Positions 8,805 to 15,726 of a stretch of DNA of 17,758 bases are shown piece after piece; the first letter of the stretch is position 1, and the number at the start of each line of letters is the position of its first letter. Source of the DNA: Paenibacillaceae bacterium UBA6304 (GTDB lineage: Bacteria; Bacillota; Bacilli; Paenibacillales; Paenibacillaceae); contig DJTQ01000206.1 of assembly GCA_002439285.1 (NCBI GenBank), positions 1-17,758 on the forward strand, given 5' to 3'. The notes under the pieces were generated by a model. The model did not search any database and was not told the DNA's origin. It saw only the letters and a list, made by a program, of their open reading frames with translations. A program made the position numbers and the translations under genes.

Positions 8805-8957
8805 GTGAGCAAGCCGAAGACATACACTACGCCCGGAACCCAGCCGGATACGAACCGAAACCGGGAGCGGGGACATGGAGGTCCTGAACCGTTGTCCGGC
8901 TCCAAAAAGGTCAAAACCGGGAATCATGTGAGCCACAACAATCCGGAAGGAAGTTAG
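8805..8957 (+). CDS. sspP: Small acid-soluble spore protein, SspP family
   Basis: This 50-aa, hydrophilic, basic protein is expected in the spore core of the developing forespore. Its C-terminal half, GGPEPLSGSKKVKTGNH, closely resembles the signature of the SspP family (core PEPLxGSKKVKxxNH). The N-terminal half is low in hydrophobic residues, as is common in minor SASPs. I chose the GTG at 8805 because GGGGGAG (8792-8798) lies 6 nt upstream; an in-frame ATG at 8751 has no such site and would add 18 atypical residues. I could not find a convincing sigma-G promoter: a CATCCTA sequence (8779-8785) lies too near the ribosome site and lacks a matching -35. Confidence 0.8.
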   Translation: MSKPKTYTTPGTQPDTNRNRERGHGGPEPLSGSKKVKTGNHVSHNNPEGS

Positions 8958-8993
8958 AAGTTTAGAATTTAAAAGTTAGTTAGCTAAAGGGCT

Positions 8994-9020
8994 ACCCCGG
9001 CATAAGATGTCGGGGTTTTT
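8994..9020 (+). terminator. Rho-independent terminator after sspP
   Basis: A 9-bp stem (8994-9002 with 9008-9016, one G-T wobble) has a 5-nt loop and is followed by TTTTT. Confidence 0.88.
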
Positions 9021-9063
9021 AAGTATCCGGCAGATTATTTTATATACCAATTCTGAATTAAGC

Positions 9064-9092
9064 AAGACACGAAGCTCATAAAATGTCATAAT
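9064..9092 (+). promoter_or_regulatory. Possible promoter of the YitT-family gene
   Basis: AAGACA (9064-9069) and CATAAT (9087-9092) are 17 bp apart, four and five matches to the sigma-A consensus. A TAAAAT at 9079-9084 is an alternative -10 without a good -35. Confidence 0.35.
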
Positions 9093-9224
9093 AAAGATAG
9101 GGCTAATTAGATTTAACCGATGTTTGATGAAATGGAGAGATGGAGAAAAACTATACTTTTTTTTGAAAGGATCGTGATGCGATTGAATCTTGTAGAGTCT
9201 AACATCCCTTCCCCGGAGAAATTT

Positions 9225-10100
9225 ATGAAGAACGAACCACGTCAGCACAAAAAGAAGAGTTTGGGCAGCATAGTGCTCAGATTTATCTTTATAGTTATCG
9301 GTGCCATCTTGGTATCTGTCGCTCTTGAGCTGTTTCTTGTTCCTAACAAGATTACAGACGGCGGGGTCACCGGCATATCTGTCATGTCCTCTTATTTATC
9401 CAATTTACCACTGGGTATATTCTTGTTCCTCTTTAACCTCCCTTTTCTGATAGTCGGTTACAAGCAAATTGGTAAAACCTTTGCAATTTCCACGTTGGTT
9501 GGCATTACTGTCATGTCTGTCGGCACAGCCCTGCTTCATCCCGTAGATCCGTTTGTGACGGACACACTGCTGGCATTCGTATTTGGCGGTATTTTGCTAG
9601 GTTTGGGTACTGGGATTGTAATCCGGTTCGGCGGTTCGCTGGACGGTACCGAAATTGTGGCGATTCTTATCTCGCGCAAGTCCCCCTTTTCTGTCGGTGA
9701 AATTATTATGTTCTTTAACTTTTTTATCCTGCTGAGCGCCGGATTCGTGTTCGGTTGGGAACGTGCATTGTTCTCACTGCTGGCATATTACATTGCTTAT
9801 AAAACGATTGATATCGTGGTAGATGGGTTAAACGAGTCGAAATCCGCTTGGATCATTAGTGATCAGATTGAAGAAATCGGCGATGCTATCGTAAATCGGT
9901 TAGGTCGGAGCGTTACTTATTTGTCCGGTGAAGGCGGTTTTTCCGGCGATCCGAAAAAGGTTATCTTCTGCGTAGTCACTCGTTTGGAAGAAGCGAAATT
10001 GAAAGAAATTGTAAATCATTTTGATGAAAATGCGTTTTTGGCTGTAGGAAATATCCATGACGTGAAAGGCGGACGTTTCAAGAAGAATGCAATTCACTAA
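9225..10100 (+). CDS. YitT-family membrane protein with C-terminal DUF2179 domain
   Basis: This is a polytopic membrane protein of unproven function. The 291-aa product has a basic N-terminus (KNEPRQHKKK) and five to six hydrophobic segments. Typical family features are present: LELFLVPNKITDGGVTG after the first helix, and the glycine-rich stretch GGILLGLGTGIVIRFGGSLDG. The soluble C-terminal part, from about SAWIISDQIEEIG to the end, fits the DUF2179 domain, which has an ACT-like look. Start choice is open: ATG 9225 (GGAG at 9215-9218, 6 nt away) gives the usual family length. ATG 9177 (AAAGG at 9166-9170) would add 16 residues. The gene stands alone, after the sspP terminator and about 100 bp before a lipoprotein gene. 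Family call firm, function unknown. Confidence 0.88.
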   Translation: MKNEPRQHKKKSLGSIVLRFIFIVIGAILVSVALELFLVPNKITDGGVTGISVMSSYLSNLPLGIFLFLFNLPFLIVGYKQIGKTFAISTLVGITVMSVGTALLHPVDPFVTDTLLAFVFGGILLGLGTGIVIRFGGSLDGTEIVAILISRKSPFSVGEIIMFFNFFILLSAGFVFGWERALFSLLAYYIAYKTIDIVVDGLNESKSAWIISDQIEEIGDAIVNRLGRSVTYLSGEGGFSGDPKKVIFCVVTRLEEAKLKEIVNHFDENAFLAVGNIHDVKGGRFKKNAIH

Positions 10101-10116
10101 ATTTTTCAGAAATGGG

Positions 10117-10145
10117 TTTCCGCTCACATGAAAATGGTTTATGAT
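10117..10145 (+). promoter_or_regulatory. Possible promoter of the lipoprotein gene
   Basis: TTTCCG (10117-10122) and TATGAT (10140-10145) are separated by 17 bp. The -10 has five of six matches and the -35 only three, so it is tentative. Confidence 0.4.
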
Positions 10146-10197
10146 ATGGAGAGTTTGTATAAATTTGCATGTCTTTGAGGACGGAGAGGGGTTTGTA

Positions 10198-11271
10198 ATG
10201 TCAAGAAAGTTTTATATGTCAGCTTTGGTATTGATCATGTCGGCAGTTCTGGTGCTGTCCGGTTGTAATACCAAAAAAGAGCCTAAAGAGGCGCTGGGGA
10301 GCGCTGCAATTCAGGCGTTGAAAATGGATTCATATGTAGCTACGAATCAGATTAAGATTGTGGACTTGACCATTGATGCAGCATCTGCGGATAATTCCGA
10401 AATGGGAGCCGTAATCTCCATGCTGAAGAATGCGGAAATCAATGTGAGTCAGATTTACCAAAAGGATCCGATGCAAACTGAGGCTACGCTGGAAGTTAAA
10501 TTGACTGGCGATATGTCCACGACAATTACAATCCCGATCGTGATGACGACGGAGAAAATGTATATCAAGATTCCAAACATTCCGTTCCTGCCTATGCCGG
10601 AGAGTGTAGTCGGAAAATTCCTGGTCATGGACTTGAAGGAATTGGCTGAGGAAAGCGGCGAGGAATTCAACCCGGATATGTTTAACACTGAGAAAACGCA
10701 GAAGCTCGCAGGCGAAGTTTCCAGTGCGGTTCTGGCCGAATACGACTCAGCAACCTATTTCAAGAATGTTGAGCCGAAGGACGTAGAGCTTCCGGATGGG
10801 TACAAAGCGAAGCAAGTCGTTCAATTCAGCGTTACTAATGATAACGTTAAGGAAGCTTTAACGATCTTAATTAACAAGGCACTGCCGAAAGTGCTCGATA
10901 TTCTCGGCAAAGAGGAATATCGCACAATGTTGAACCTGGAATCCTCCGATATCGAAGAAATGAAGAAAGAACTGCAAGAGGGTAATCAGGATGAGCTCGG
11001 CAAAGCGTTGGATGAGATGAAGGATTATTTGAAGATTAATACCTTTACCGTGAACACGGCGATTGATAAAGATAACTATCCTTCTTATACAGATATGAAC
11101 ACCGACGTTGAAATTAATGATCCGGAAACGAACGAGAAAGTTAAGCTGGTGCTGCAAATGAAGAGTACTTTCAGCAAGATCAATGAGAAACCAGCCTTCT
11201 CGATCGGTATTCCGACAGACGTCCTCACGATGGACCAATTCGAAGAAGAAATGGGCGGCCTCGGCTACTAA
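10198..11271 (+). CDS. Uncharacterised secreted lipoprotein
   Basis: This 357-aa protein has a lipoprotein signal: basic SRKF, a hydrophobic core, and the lipobox LSGC with the modifiable Cys23. It should be diacylated and held on the outer face of the membrane. The mature part is acidic and lysine-rich, with alternating beta-like and helical stretches (TEATLEVKLTGDMSTTITIP and MEELQEG-like helices). This is reminiscent of LolA/LppX-like folds seen in Gram-positive lipoproteins, but I recognise no specific family. The ATG at 10198 has GGAGAGGGG (10183-10191) upstream; an earlier start at 10141 would destroy the signal peptide. It is bracketed by its own tentative promoter and a strong terminator, so it is monocistronic. 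Function unknown. Confidence 0.85.
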   Translation: MSRKFYMSALVLIMSAVLVLSGCNTKKEPKEALGSAAIQALKMDSYVATNQIKIVDLTIDAASADNSEMGAVISMLKNAEINVSQIYQKDPMQTEATLEVKLTGDMSTTITIPIVMTTEKMYIKIPNIPFLPMPESVVGKFLVMDLKELAEESGEEFNPDMFNTEKTQKLAGEVSSAVLAEYDSATYFKNVEPKDVELPDGYKAKQVVQFSVTNDNVKEALTILINKALPKVLDILGKEEYRTMLNLESSDIEEMKKELQEGNQDELGKALDEMKDYLKINTFTVNTAIDKDNYPSYTDMNTDVEINDPETNEKVKLVLQMKSTFSKINEKPAFSIGIPTDVLTMDQFEEEMGGLGY

Positions 11272-11292
11272 GTTAGTTGGCATCCCAATGAT

Positions 11293-11326
11293 AAAAACGT
11301 GTGAATCCTAGGATTCACACGTTTTT
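11293..11326. terminator. Bidirectional terminator between the lipoprotein gene and tadA
   Basis: An essentially perfect palindrome (11293-11308 with 11311-11326) is followed by T-runs on both strands: TTTT then TTGTT on the plus strand, and the complement of AAAAA on the minus strand. It can serve the rightward lipoprotein gene and the leftward tadA. Confidence 0.92.
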
Positions 11327-11401
11327 TGTTGTTAGCTAGTGATGCGGTAGACAGGCAGTCAGGCACGCGGGAGACTGGTTGGCTGACTGGTGTCCCATTC
11401 C

Positions 11402-11896
11402 TTACGGTTTCTTCCGGAGCTTGCGGAAGAACTGAGTGAGCAGTTGCGAGCATTCTTCCTGCATTACATTCGAGATCACCTCGGTCCGGTGATTAAAGCG
11501 AGGCTCCTGCAGCAGATTCATGAGGGTTCCCGCACAGCCCGCCTTGGGATCGGGAGCTCCATAGATGACTTGAGGGATTCGGCATTGGACGATAGCACCC
11601 GAGCACATGGGGCACGGCTCTAGGGTAACATATAACCGGCAGTGCAGAAGGCGCCAGGCTTCGAGTGTTTCGCTTGCTTCACGAATCGCAATCATCTCGG
11701 CATGCGCCGTTCCGTCCTTGGAGCTTTCCCTTAAATTGTGGCCTCGTCCGACAACTTGGTCGCCGAAGACAATCACTGCGCCAATGGGTACCTCCCCGAT
11801 GGCTTCCGCCTTTTGAGCTTCATTTATAGCCTCCAGCATCCAATGCTCATGAGATCGCGTTGAAGGGGGAGGCTCGGGAATAAAGGGTAGCGGCAT
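11402..11896 (-). CDS. tadA: tRNA-specific adenosine deaminase TadA
   Basis: It deaminates the wobble adenosine (A34) of tRNA-Arg(ACG) to inosine so that CGN codons are read. The 164-aa protein has the cytidine-deaminase fold with zinc ligands in His65-Ala-Glu67 (Glu67 being the proton shuttle) and Pro94-Cys95-Pro-Met-Cys98. The downstream NLLQEPRFNHRTEV segment fits TadA. The ATG is preceded on the minus strand by AAGGAG about 11 nt upstream. A proline-rich N-terminal extension of roughly 15 residues precedes the usual domain start. It faces left, against the neighbouring genes on both sides, and converges on the lipoprotein gene. Confidence 0.95.
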   Translation of the reverse strand: MPLPFIPEPPPSTRSHEHWMLEAINEAQKAEAIGEVPIGAVIVFGDQVVGRGHNLRESSKDGTAHAEMIAIREASETLEAWRLLHCRLYVTLEPCPMCSGAIVQCRIPQVIYGAPDPKAGCAGTLMNLLQEPRFNHRTEVISNVMQEECSQLLTQFFRKLRKKP

Positions 11897-11936
11897 AAAC
11901 AGATCAACTCCTTAGTAGGGTTCAACACCGGTTGTT

Positions 11937-11956
11937 CGACGAACAAATATTCGTCG
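11937..11956. promoter_or_regulatory. Perfect 7-bp inverted repeat upstream of tadA
   Basis: CGACGAA (11937-11943) and TTCGTCG (11950-11956) flank a 6-bp spacer, 41 bp before the tadA start. The size and spacing fit a dimeric repressor site, and its place fits the tadA promoter region. No regulator can be named. Confidence 0.5.
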
Positions 11957-11965
11957 TTAACATGT

Positions 11966-12059
11966 TGTGGACAACACTGTGGACAACCTCGTATTTATCC
12001 CCAAGCTTATTCACATATCCGACTTTACTACTGTTGATATGTATATAAAATGTGCATAA
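11966..12059. promoter_or_regulatory. Cluster of five DnaA-box-like 9-mers
   Basis: Two minus-strand boxes read TTGTCCACA (11966-11974 and 11978-11986, one mismatch to TTATCCACA). Two plus-strand boxes read TTATCCCCA (11995-12003, one mismatch) and TTATTCACA (12007-12015). A further minus-strand box reads TTATGCACA (12051-12059). Two of the five fit TTATNCACA exactly. The first four form two pairs, each with a 12-bp pitch and 3-bp gap, pointing at each other. This arrangement suggests cooperative DnaA binding between tadA and the sensor kinase gene. Confidence 0.6.
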
Positions 12060-12138
12060 CTTTTTAATTCTAAGTTATAAGGGTGATAAATAGGTATTTT
12101 TACTTATTGTAGGGAATGCATCTGGGAAATTCAACGTC

Positions 12139-12167
12139 TTTGCAAAACTTGTTGTTACAGGTATGAT
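12139..12167 (+). promoter_or_regulatory. Probable sigma-A promoter of the sensor kinase gene
   Basis: TTTGCA (12139-12144), a 17-bp spacer and TATGAT (12162-12167). Transcription would start near 12174, with a leader of about 54 nt. A sigma-H type promoter was looked for and not found. Confidence 0.55.
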
Positions 12168-12175
12168 GAGAATAG

Positions 12176-12182
12176 TGTCGAA
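12176..12182 (+). promoter_or_regulatory. Spo0A-box core at the kinase transcription start
   Basis: TGTCGAA is the exact core of the Spo0A binding site (0A box). It lies 9 bp downstream of the predicted -10, a position where bound Spo0A would be expected to interfere with transcription. A 7-mer occurs by chance often, so placement is the main argument. Confidence 0.45.
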
Positions 12183-12227
12183 CCATTCCAAATATCCCCA
12201 TATATTGATGAAGGGGGAGGAGATATC

Positions 12228-14126
12228 TTGTCGATTAAAATCAAGCTTTCACTGATTATGACCGCTTTTGCTGTAGCGCTGCTTACGATAAATATCGTTC
12301 TCAGCTTCTTTACGACCCGGGATAATCTGCGTCAGGACAGTGAAGCCAATATGATACTGATTGCCAAGCAGATCGCTATGGCTGTCGAGCAAAGTCGTTC
12401 CGTATACGAATATATCAAGAATGGAACAGATTTAGGGATAGATCCAAAATTCATTGAAGAGATACTGAGTATGACAAGCCCGGCACGGATCTCTCAGGAA
12501 TCCATGAATGCCAACAGCGAGTTGCTTGAAATCACGGGAATTAATCCGAACTTGTTCGGACAGGGACAAACCCTATTGTTTGGTACATATCAATTTAAAA
12601 ATGATGCACTAGTTACCGACAGAGCCTATAAGGTTCTACAGAAAGGGGACTCGCAGCTTTATGTAACGAAGATCGGGGGCCGGCGGGTTCTGGATAGTTT
12701 TATTCCTGTGCAGCCGCTATATCAACAGCCCTATGTAATTCGGATTATATCCAGTTACGAACCGATTTCATCGGCCATTTCTAAGCAGATGTGGAGTCAG
12801 TTGTCCATTTCCCTTCTTTTATTACTAATCATTATACTTGTCAGTTATATTTTGGCAGGTGAACTTATTCGGCCTATTCGGGAAATTCTGATCAAGGTCA
12901 GCCAACTCTCCACAGGAGACTTTAATACCCGTATACAACTCAACAGAAAAGATGAGTTAGGCCAATTGGCCCGGAAAATTGATACCATGGCAGATAGCAT
13001 GGGCCATTACATGACGGTATTAAGGAAGAAGAATGAAGAGAACCGGCTAATGAAGGAACACTTGGAGTCGATTATTAATCAGACGGCGGATGCTATCCAT
13101 GTTACGGATTTGGATGGGAGCATCCTGCGGGTAAACTCGGCCTTTGAGGAACTGTTCGGCTGGACCAGCGAGGAGATTGTGGGATCCAATCTGGAGTTTA
13201 TACCGCCTTCAATGGCGGACGAACGGGAAGGGTGGTCCAAACAAATCGGGCGGGGCAGGCCTTTCGTCCTGACGGAGACGGTACGACTGCGCAAAGACGG
13301 CACCGAGGTGCATGTCAGTATTAGCGAATCACCGGTGTATGATGAAGATGGACTGATCGTGGCATTTATCAGCATCTCCCGGGATATGACGGAGCATAAT
13401 AAAATGGAGGAGTTGCTTCGCCGCTCGGAGAAATTAACGACCGTCGGGCAATTGGCTGCCGGGGTCGCTCATGAAATACGCAATCCGCTTACGACACTGC
13501 GCGGGTTTCTGCAGATGCAGCAGCGGACTAAGGTGATTAATCAAATGCATACGGATATCATGCTGTCCGAGCTGGACCGGATCAATCTGATCGTGAGCGA
13601 GTTTTTGATTCTCGCCAAACCTCAGGCGGTACAATACGAGATTAAGGATGTCCGGTTCACTTTGGGAGATGTCGTCTCCCTGTTGGATAGTGAAGCTCAT
13701 TTACATAATATCGAGTTCCAGACTTATTTCTCATCTTCGTCCATTCTGGTACACTGTGAGGAGAACCAATTAAAGCAGGTGTTCATCAATATATTGAAGA
13801 ATGCCATGGAATCCATGCCCAATGGGGGTACCATTACACTTTACCTTGATGGAGATAATGGACGAGAAGCCGTTATTCGGATTAAGGATGAGGGTGAAGG
13901 GATCTCGAAGGAAAGACTGGAGAAACTCGGTGAACCGTTTTATACCAACAAAGAAAAAGGAACAGGCCTCGGTCTAATGGTAACGCAACGGATTATTGAA
14001 GGGCATAAGGGAGTCCTGCGAATCGACAGCGAAGTTGGTAAGGGCACCGTAGTAACGATCACCTTGCCGATGGTGGGTGAGGCCAACAAGCCGGAAGACA
14101 TAACGAACAAGATCAGTTTAGCGTGA
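12228..14126 (+). CDS. Membrane-bound PAS sensor histidine kinase, sporulation-kinase-like
   Basis: This 632-aa kinase should sense a signal at the membrane and autophosphorylate on His415. Order: transmembrane helix about 7-28, extracytoplasmic region 29-188 without a recognised fold, second helix about 190-210, HAMP about 211-264, and a PAS domain about 277-390 beginning IINQTADAIHVTDLDG. A dimerisation domain with the H-box VAHEIRNPLTTLRGF follows. The HATPase domain has its N-box in FINILKNAMESM, G1 DEGEGIS and G2 GTGLGL. The H-box style resembles kinases that feed the Spo0F/Spo0A phosphorelay, and no response regulator gene is adjacent, which fits an orphan phosphorelay kinase; this is inference. 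The TTG at 12228 has a strong GGGGGAGGAG site upstream. rluF follows at 15 bp. Confidence 0.92.
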   Translation: MSIKIKLSLIMTAFAVALLTINIVLSFFTTRDNLRQDSEANMILIAKQIAMAVEQSRSVYEYIKNGTDLGIDPKFIEEILSMTSPARISQESMNANSELLEITGINPNLFGQGQTLLFGTYQFKNDALVTDRAYKVLQKGDSQLYVTKIGGRRVLDSFIPVQPLYQQPYVIRIISSYEPISSAISKQMWSQLSISLLLLLIIILVSYILAGELIRPIREILIKVSQLSTGDFNTRIQLNRKDELGQLARKIDTMADSMGHYMTVLRKKNEENRLMKEHLESIINQTADAIHVTDLDGSILRVNSAFEELFGWTSEEIVGSNLEFIPPSMADEREGWSKQIGRGRPFVLTETVRLRKDGTEVHVSISESPVYDEDGLIVAFISISRDMTEHNKMEELLRRSEKLTTVGQLAAGVAHEIRNPLTTLRGFLQMQQRTKVINQMHTDIMLSELDRINLIVSEFLILAKPQAVQYEIKDVRFTLGDVVSLLDSEAHLHNIEFQTYFSSSSILVHCEENQLKQVFINILKNAMESMPNGGTITLYLDGDNGREAVIRIKDEGEGISKERLEKLGEPFYTNKEKGTGLGLMVTQRIIEGHKGVLRIDSEVGKGTVVTITLPMVGEANKPEDITNKISLA

Positions 14127-14141
14127 AGGGTGACAAATGAA

Positions 14142-14846
14142 GTGAGAATCAATAAATTTATTAGTGAAACAGGATATTGCTCCAGACGTGAAGCGGACAG
14201 GCTGGTAGAGTCCGGGAAAGTAACGATCAACGGGGAGCCAGCCTTGCTGGGTAGCCAGGCGCAAGAAGGCGACGATGTCCGTATCAACGGCAAGCCTCTT
14301 AAGGAAAAGCTGGATCAGCATGTATACATTGTCCTGAACAAGCCAGTAGGCATTACGAGTACGACAGAGCGGCATATCCGCGGAAATATTGTTGATTTTG
14401 TCGGCCATGATAAGCGTATTTTTCCAATCGGCCGGCTGGATAAGGATTCGGAAGGACTGATTCTGCTTACCAGCGACGGAGATATCGTTAATAAGATTTT
14501 ACGGGCCGAAGGGAAGCATGAAAAGGAATATGTCGTTACAGTGGACAAACCTATTACTCCATCCTTTCTGAAAGCGATGGGAGAAGGGGTTAAGATTCTG
14601 GGAGAAATGACTTTGCCCTGCAAGATTACCCGCATAACGGATCGGGTGTTCCGGCTTATATTGACGGAAGGGAAGAACCGGCAAATTCGCCGGATGTGTA
14701 GTGCCCTCGGATACGAGGTACAGAAATTGCAACGGATCCGAATTATGAATATTCATTTGGGTCATCAGAAAATAGGCACCTGGCGCGACCTGACGGAACA
14801 GGAGAAGCGAGAGCTGGGTGAGACTCTGGGATATTCACTTATGTAA
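14142..14846 (+). CDS. rluF: Pseudouridine synthase, RluF (RsuA/RluB/E/F) type
   Basis: This enzyme isomerises a uridine in ribosomal RNA, probably 23S U2604 by homology to RluF. The 234-aa protein opens with an S4 RNA-binding domain ([20 protein letters not shown], residues about 3-50). The catalytic domain carries [10 protein letters not shown] with the nucleophile Asp100, and the family signature [10 protein letters not shown] near residue 178. RluF-like stretches include [17 protein letters not shown] and [16 protein letters not shown] chose the GTG at 14142 because AAGGGTGA (14126-14133) lies 8 nt upstream; a GTG at 14130 is in frame but overlaps that site. It starts 15 bp after the kinase stop, so the two are probably cotranscribed. 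A paralogous rRNA target cannot be excluded. Confidence 0.9.
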   Translation: MRINKFISETGYCSRREADRLVESGKVTINGEPALLGSQAQEGDDVRINGKPLKEKLDQHVYIVLNKPVGITSTTERHIRGNIVDFVGHDKRIFPIGRLDKDSEGLILLTSDGDIVNKILRAEGKHEKEYVVTVDKPITPSFLKAMGEGVKILGEMTLPCKITRITDRVFRLILTEGKNRQIRRMCSALGYEVQKLQRIRIMNIHLGHQKIGTWRDLTEQEKRELGETLGYSLM

Positions 14847-14862
14847 AATAGAGCGTTAAAAC

Positions 14863-14894
14863 AAGAAGGGCAGCCCGCTAGGGCTGCCCTTCTT
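14863..14894. terminator. Bidirectional terminator between rluF and motB
   Basis: A perfect 14-bp stem (14863-14876 with 14881-14894) with a 4-nt loop. The plus strand ends in TTCTTTG. On the minus strand the stem is followed by GTTTTAA. It can terminate both convergent units. Confidence 0.88.
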
Positions 14895-14919
14895 TGATAT
14901 TAGCTTGTGTCAGGTAACC

Positions 14920-15726
14920 TTAATGTGTTGCCGGCATACCAATCTGCTGATCTCCGTCCTGATATTTCCGGATGATCGATACTTCAACGCGGCGGTTCTG
15001 GGCGCGTCCTACATTGTTTGTATTGCTGGAGACCGGATGATATTCCCCATAACCGATAGCGCTGAATTTCTTGGGATCGAGCTGGTCGTTCAACAGCAAG
15101 ATTTTCATGAAATTCAAGGCTCGGACCGAGCTGAGGTCCCAGTTGGACGGGAACTCATGATTCGAGATCGGAACATTATCGGTATGACCGGAGACGATGA
15201 CCTCATAGTCAGGGAATTCCTGAAGCATGGCCGAAATGGCCTTGGCCAAAATCCGCGCATCAGGCTTGACTTCCGCTTCGCCGGAAGGGAAGAGCGCGTT
15301 GTCACTGATCGTGATCATCAACTGCGACTGATTGAGCTTGGTATCCAGCTGATCGGTCAACCCGTTAGCCTTGATATACGTATCGAGCTGTTTCTTTAGG
15401 GATTCGAGGTTCTCCTGCTCCTGGCGCATCAGTTCACTCTTCTTGTTCATCAGCCCGTTAGAAGAAGGCTTGGGAATCTCATTATCGCTAATGGAGTTCT
15501 TCGTATTACTGCTCATTGAGTTCTGATCAAGCACTCCCGATCCACCGGTAAGCACGCTTTGAAACGCCTCACTCATTTCTTGGAACTTCTGGGCATCGAC
15601 CGTACTCATTCCGAACAAGACGATAAACAGAGCAAGGAGAAGGGTCATCAAGTCAGAATAAGGTAACAGCCAACTTTCGTCGGAATGCTCCTCGTGTTCC
15701 TGATGCCTTTTATTCTTTTTGCTCAC
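14920..15726 (-). CDS. motB: Flagellar motor stator protein MotB
   Basis: With MotA it forms the ion-conducting stator that drives flagellar rotation. The 268-aa protein has a charged cytoplasmic N-terminus and one membrane helix (LMTLLLALFIVLFG) beginning just after Asp25, the ion-carrying residue, in LLPYSDLMT. A plug and linker region follows (about 45-140, Gln/Ser/Asn-rich). The OmpA-like peptidoglycan-binding domain contains SGHTDNVPI and the GRAQNRRVEV signature. Overall similarity is to Bacillus MotB rather than the shorter MotS, suggesting proton coupling (inference). It starts with GTG at 15726, inside the last 17 bp of motA, so the two are translationally coupled. Confidence 0.96.
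   Translation of the reverse strand: MSKKNKRHQEHEEHSDESWLLPYSDLMTLLLALFIVLFGMSTVDAQKFQEMSEAFQSVLTGGSGVLDQNSMSSNTKNSISDNEIPKPSSNGLMNKKSELMRQEQENLESLKKQLDTYIKANGLTDQLDTKLNQSQLMITISDNALFPSGEAEVKPDARILAKAISAMLQEFPDYEVIVSGHTDNVPISNHEFPSNWDLSSVRALNFMKILLLNDQLDPKKFSAIGYGEYHPVSSNTNNVGRAQNRRVEVSIIRKYQDGDQQIGMPATH

Noticed and set aside
14905..15399. 164-codon plus-strand frame opposite motB
   Set aside because: It lies entirely antisense to a certain gene and mirrors its codon pattern; no ribosome site.
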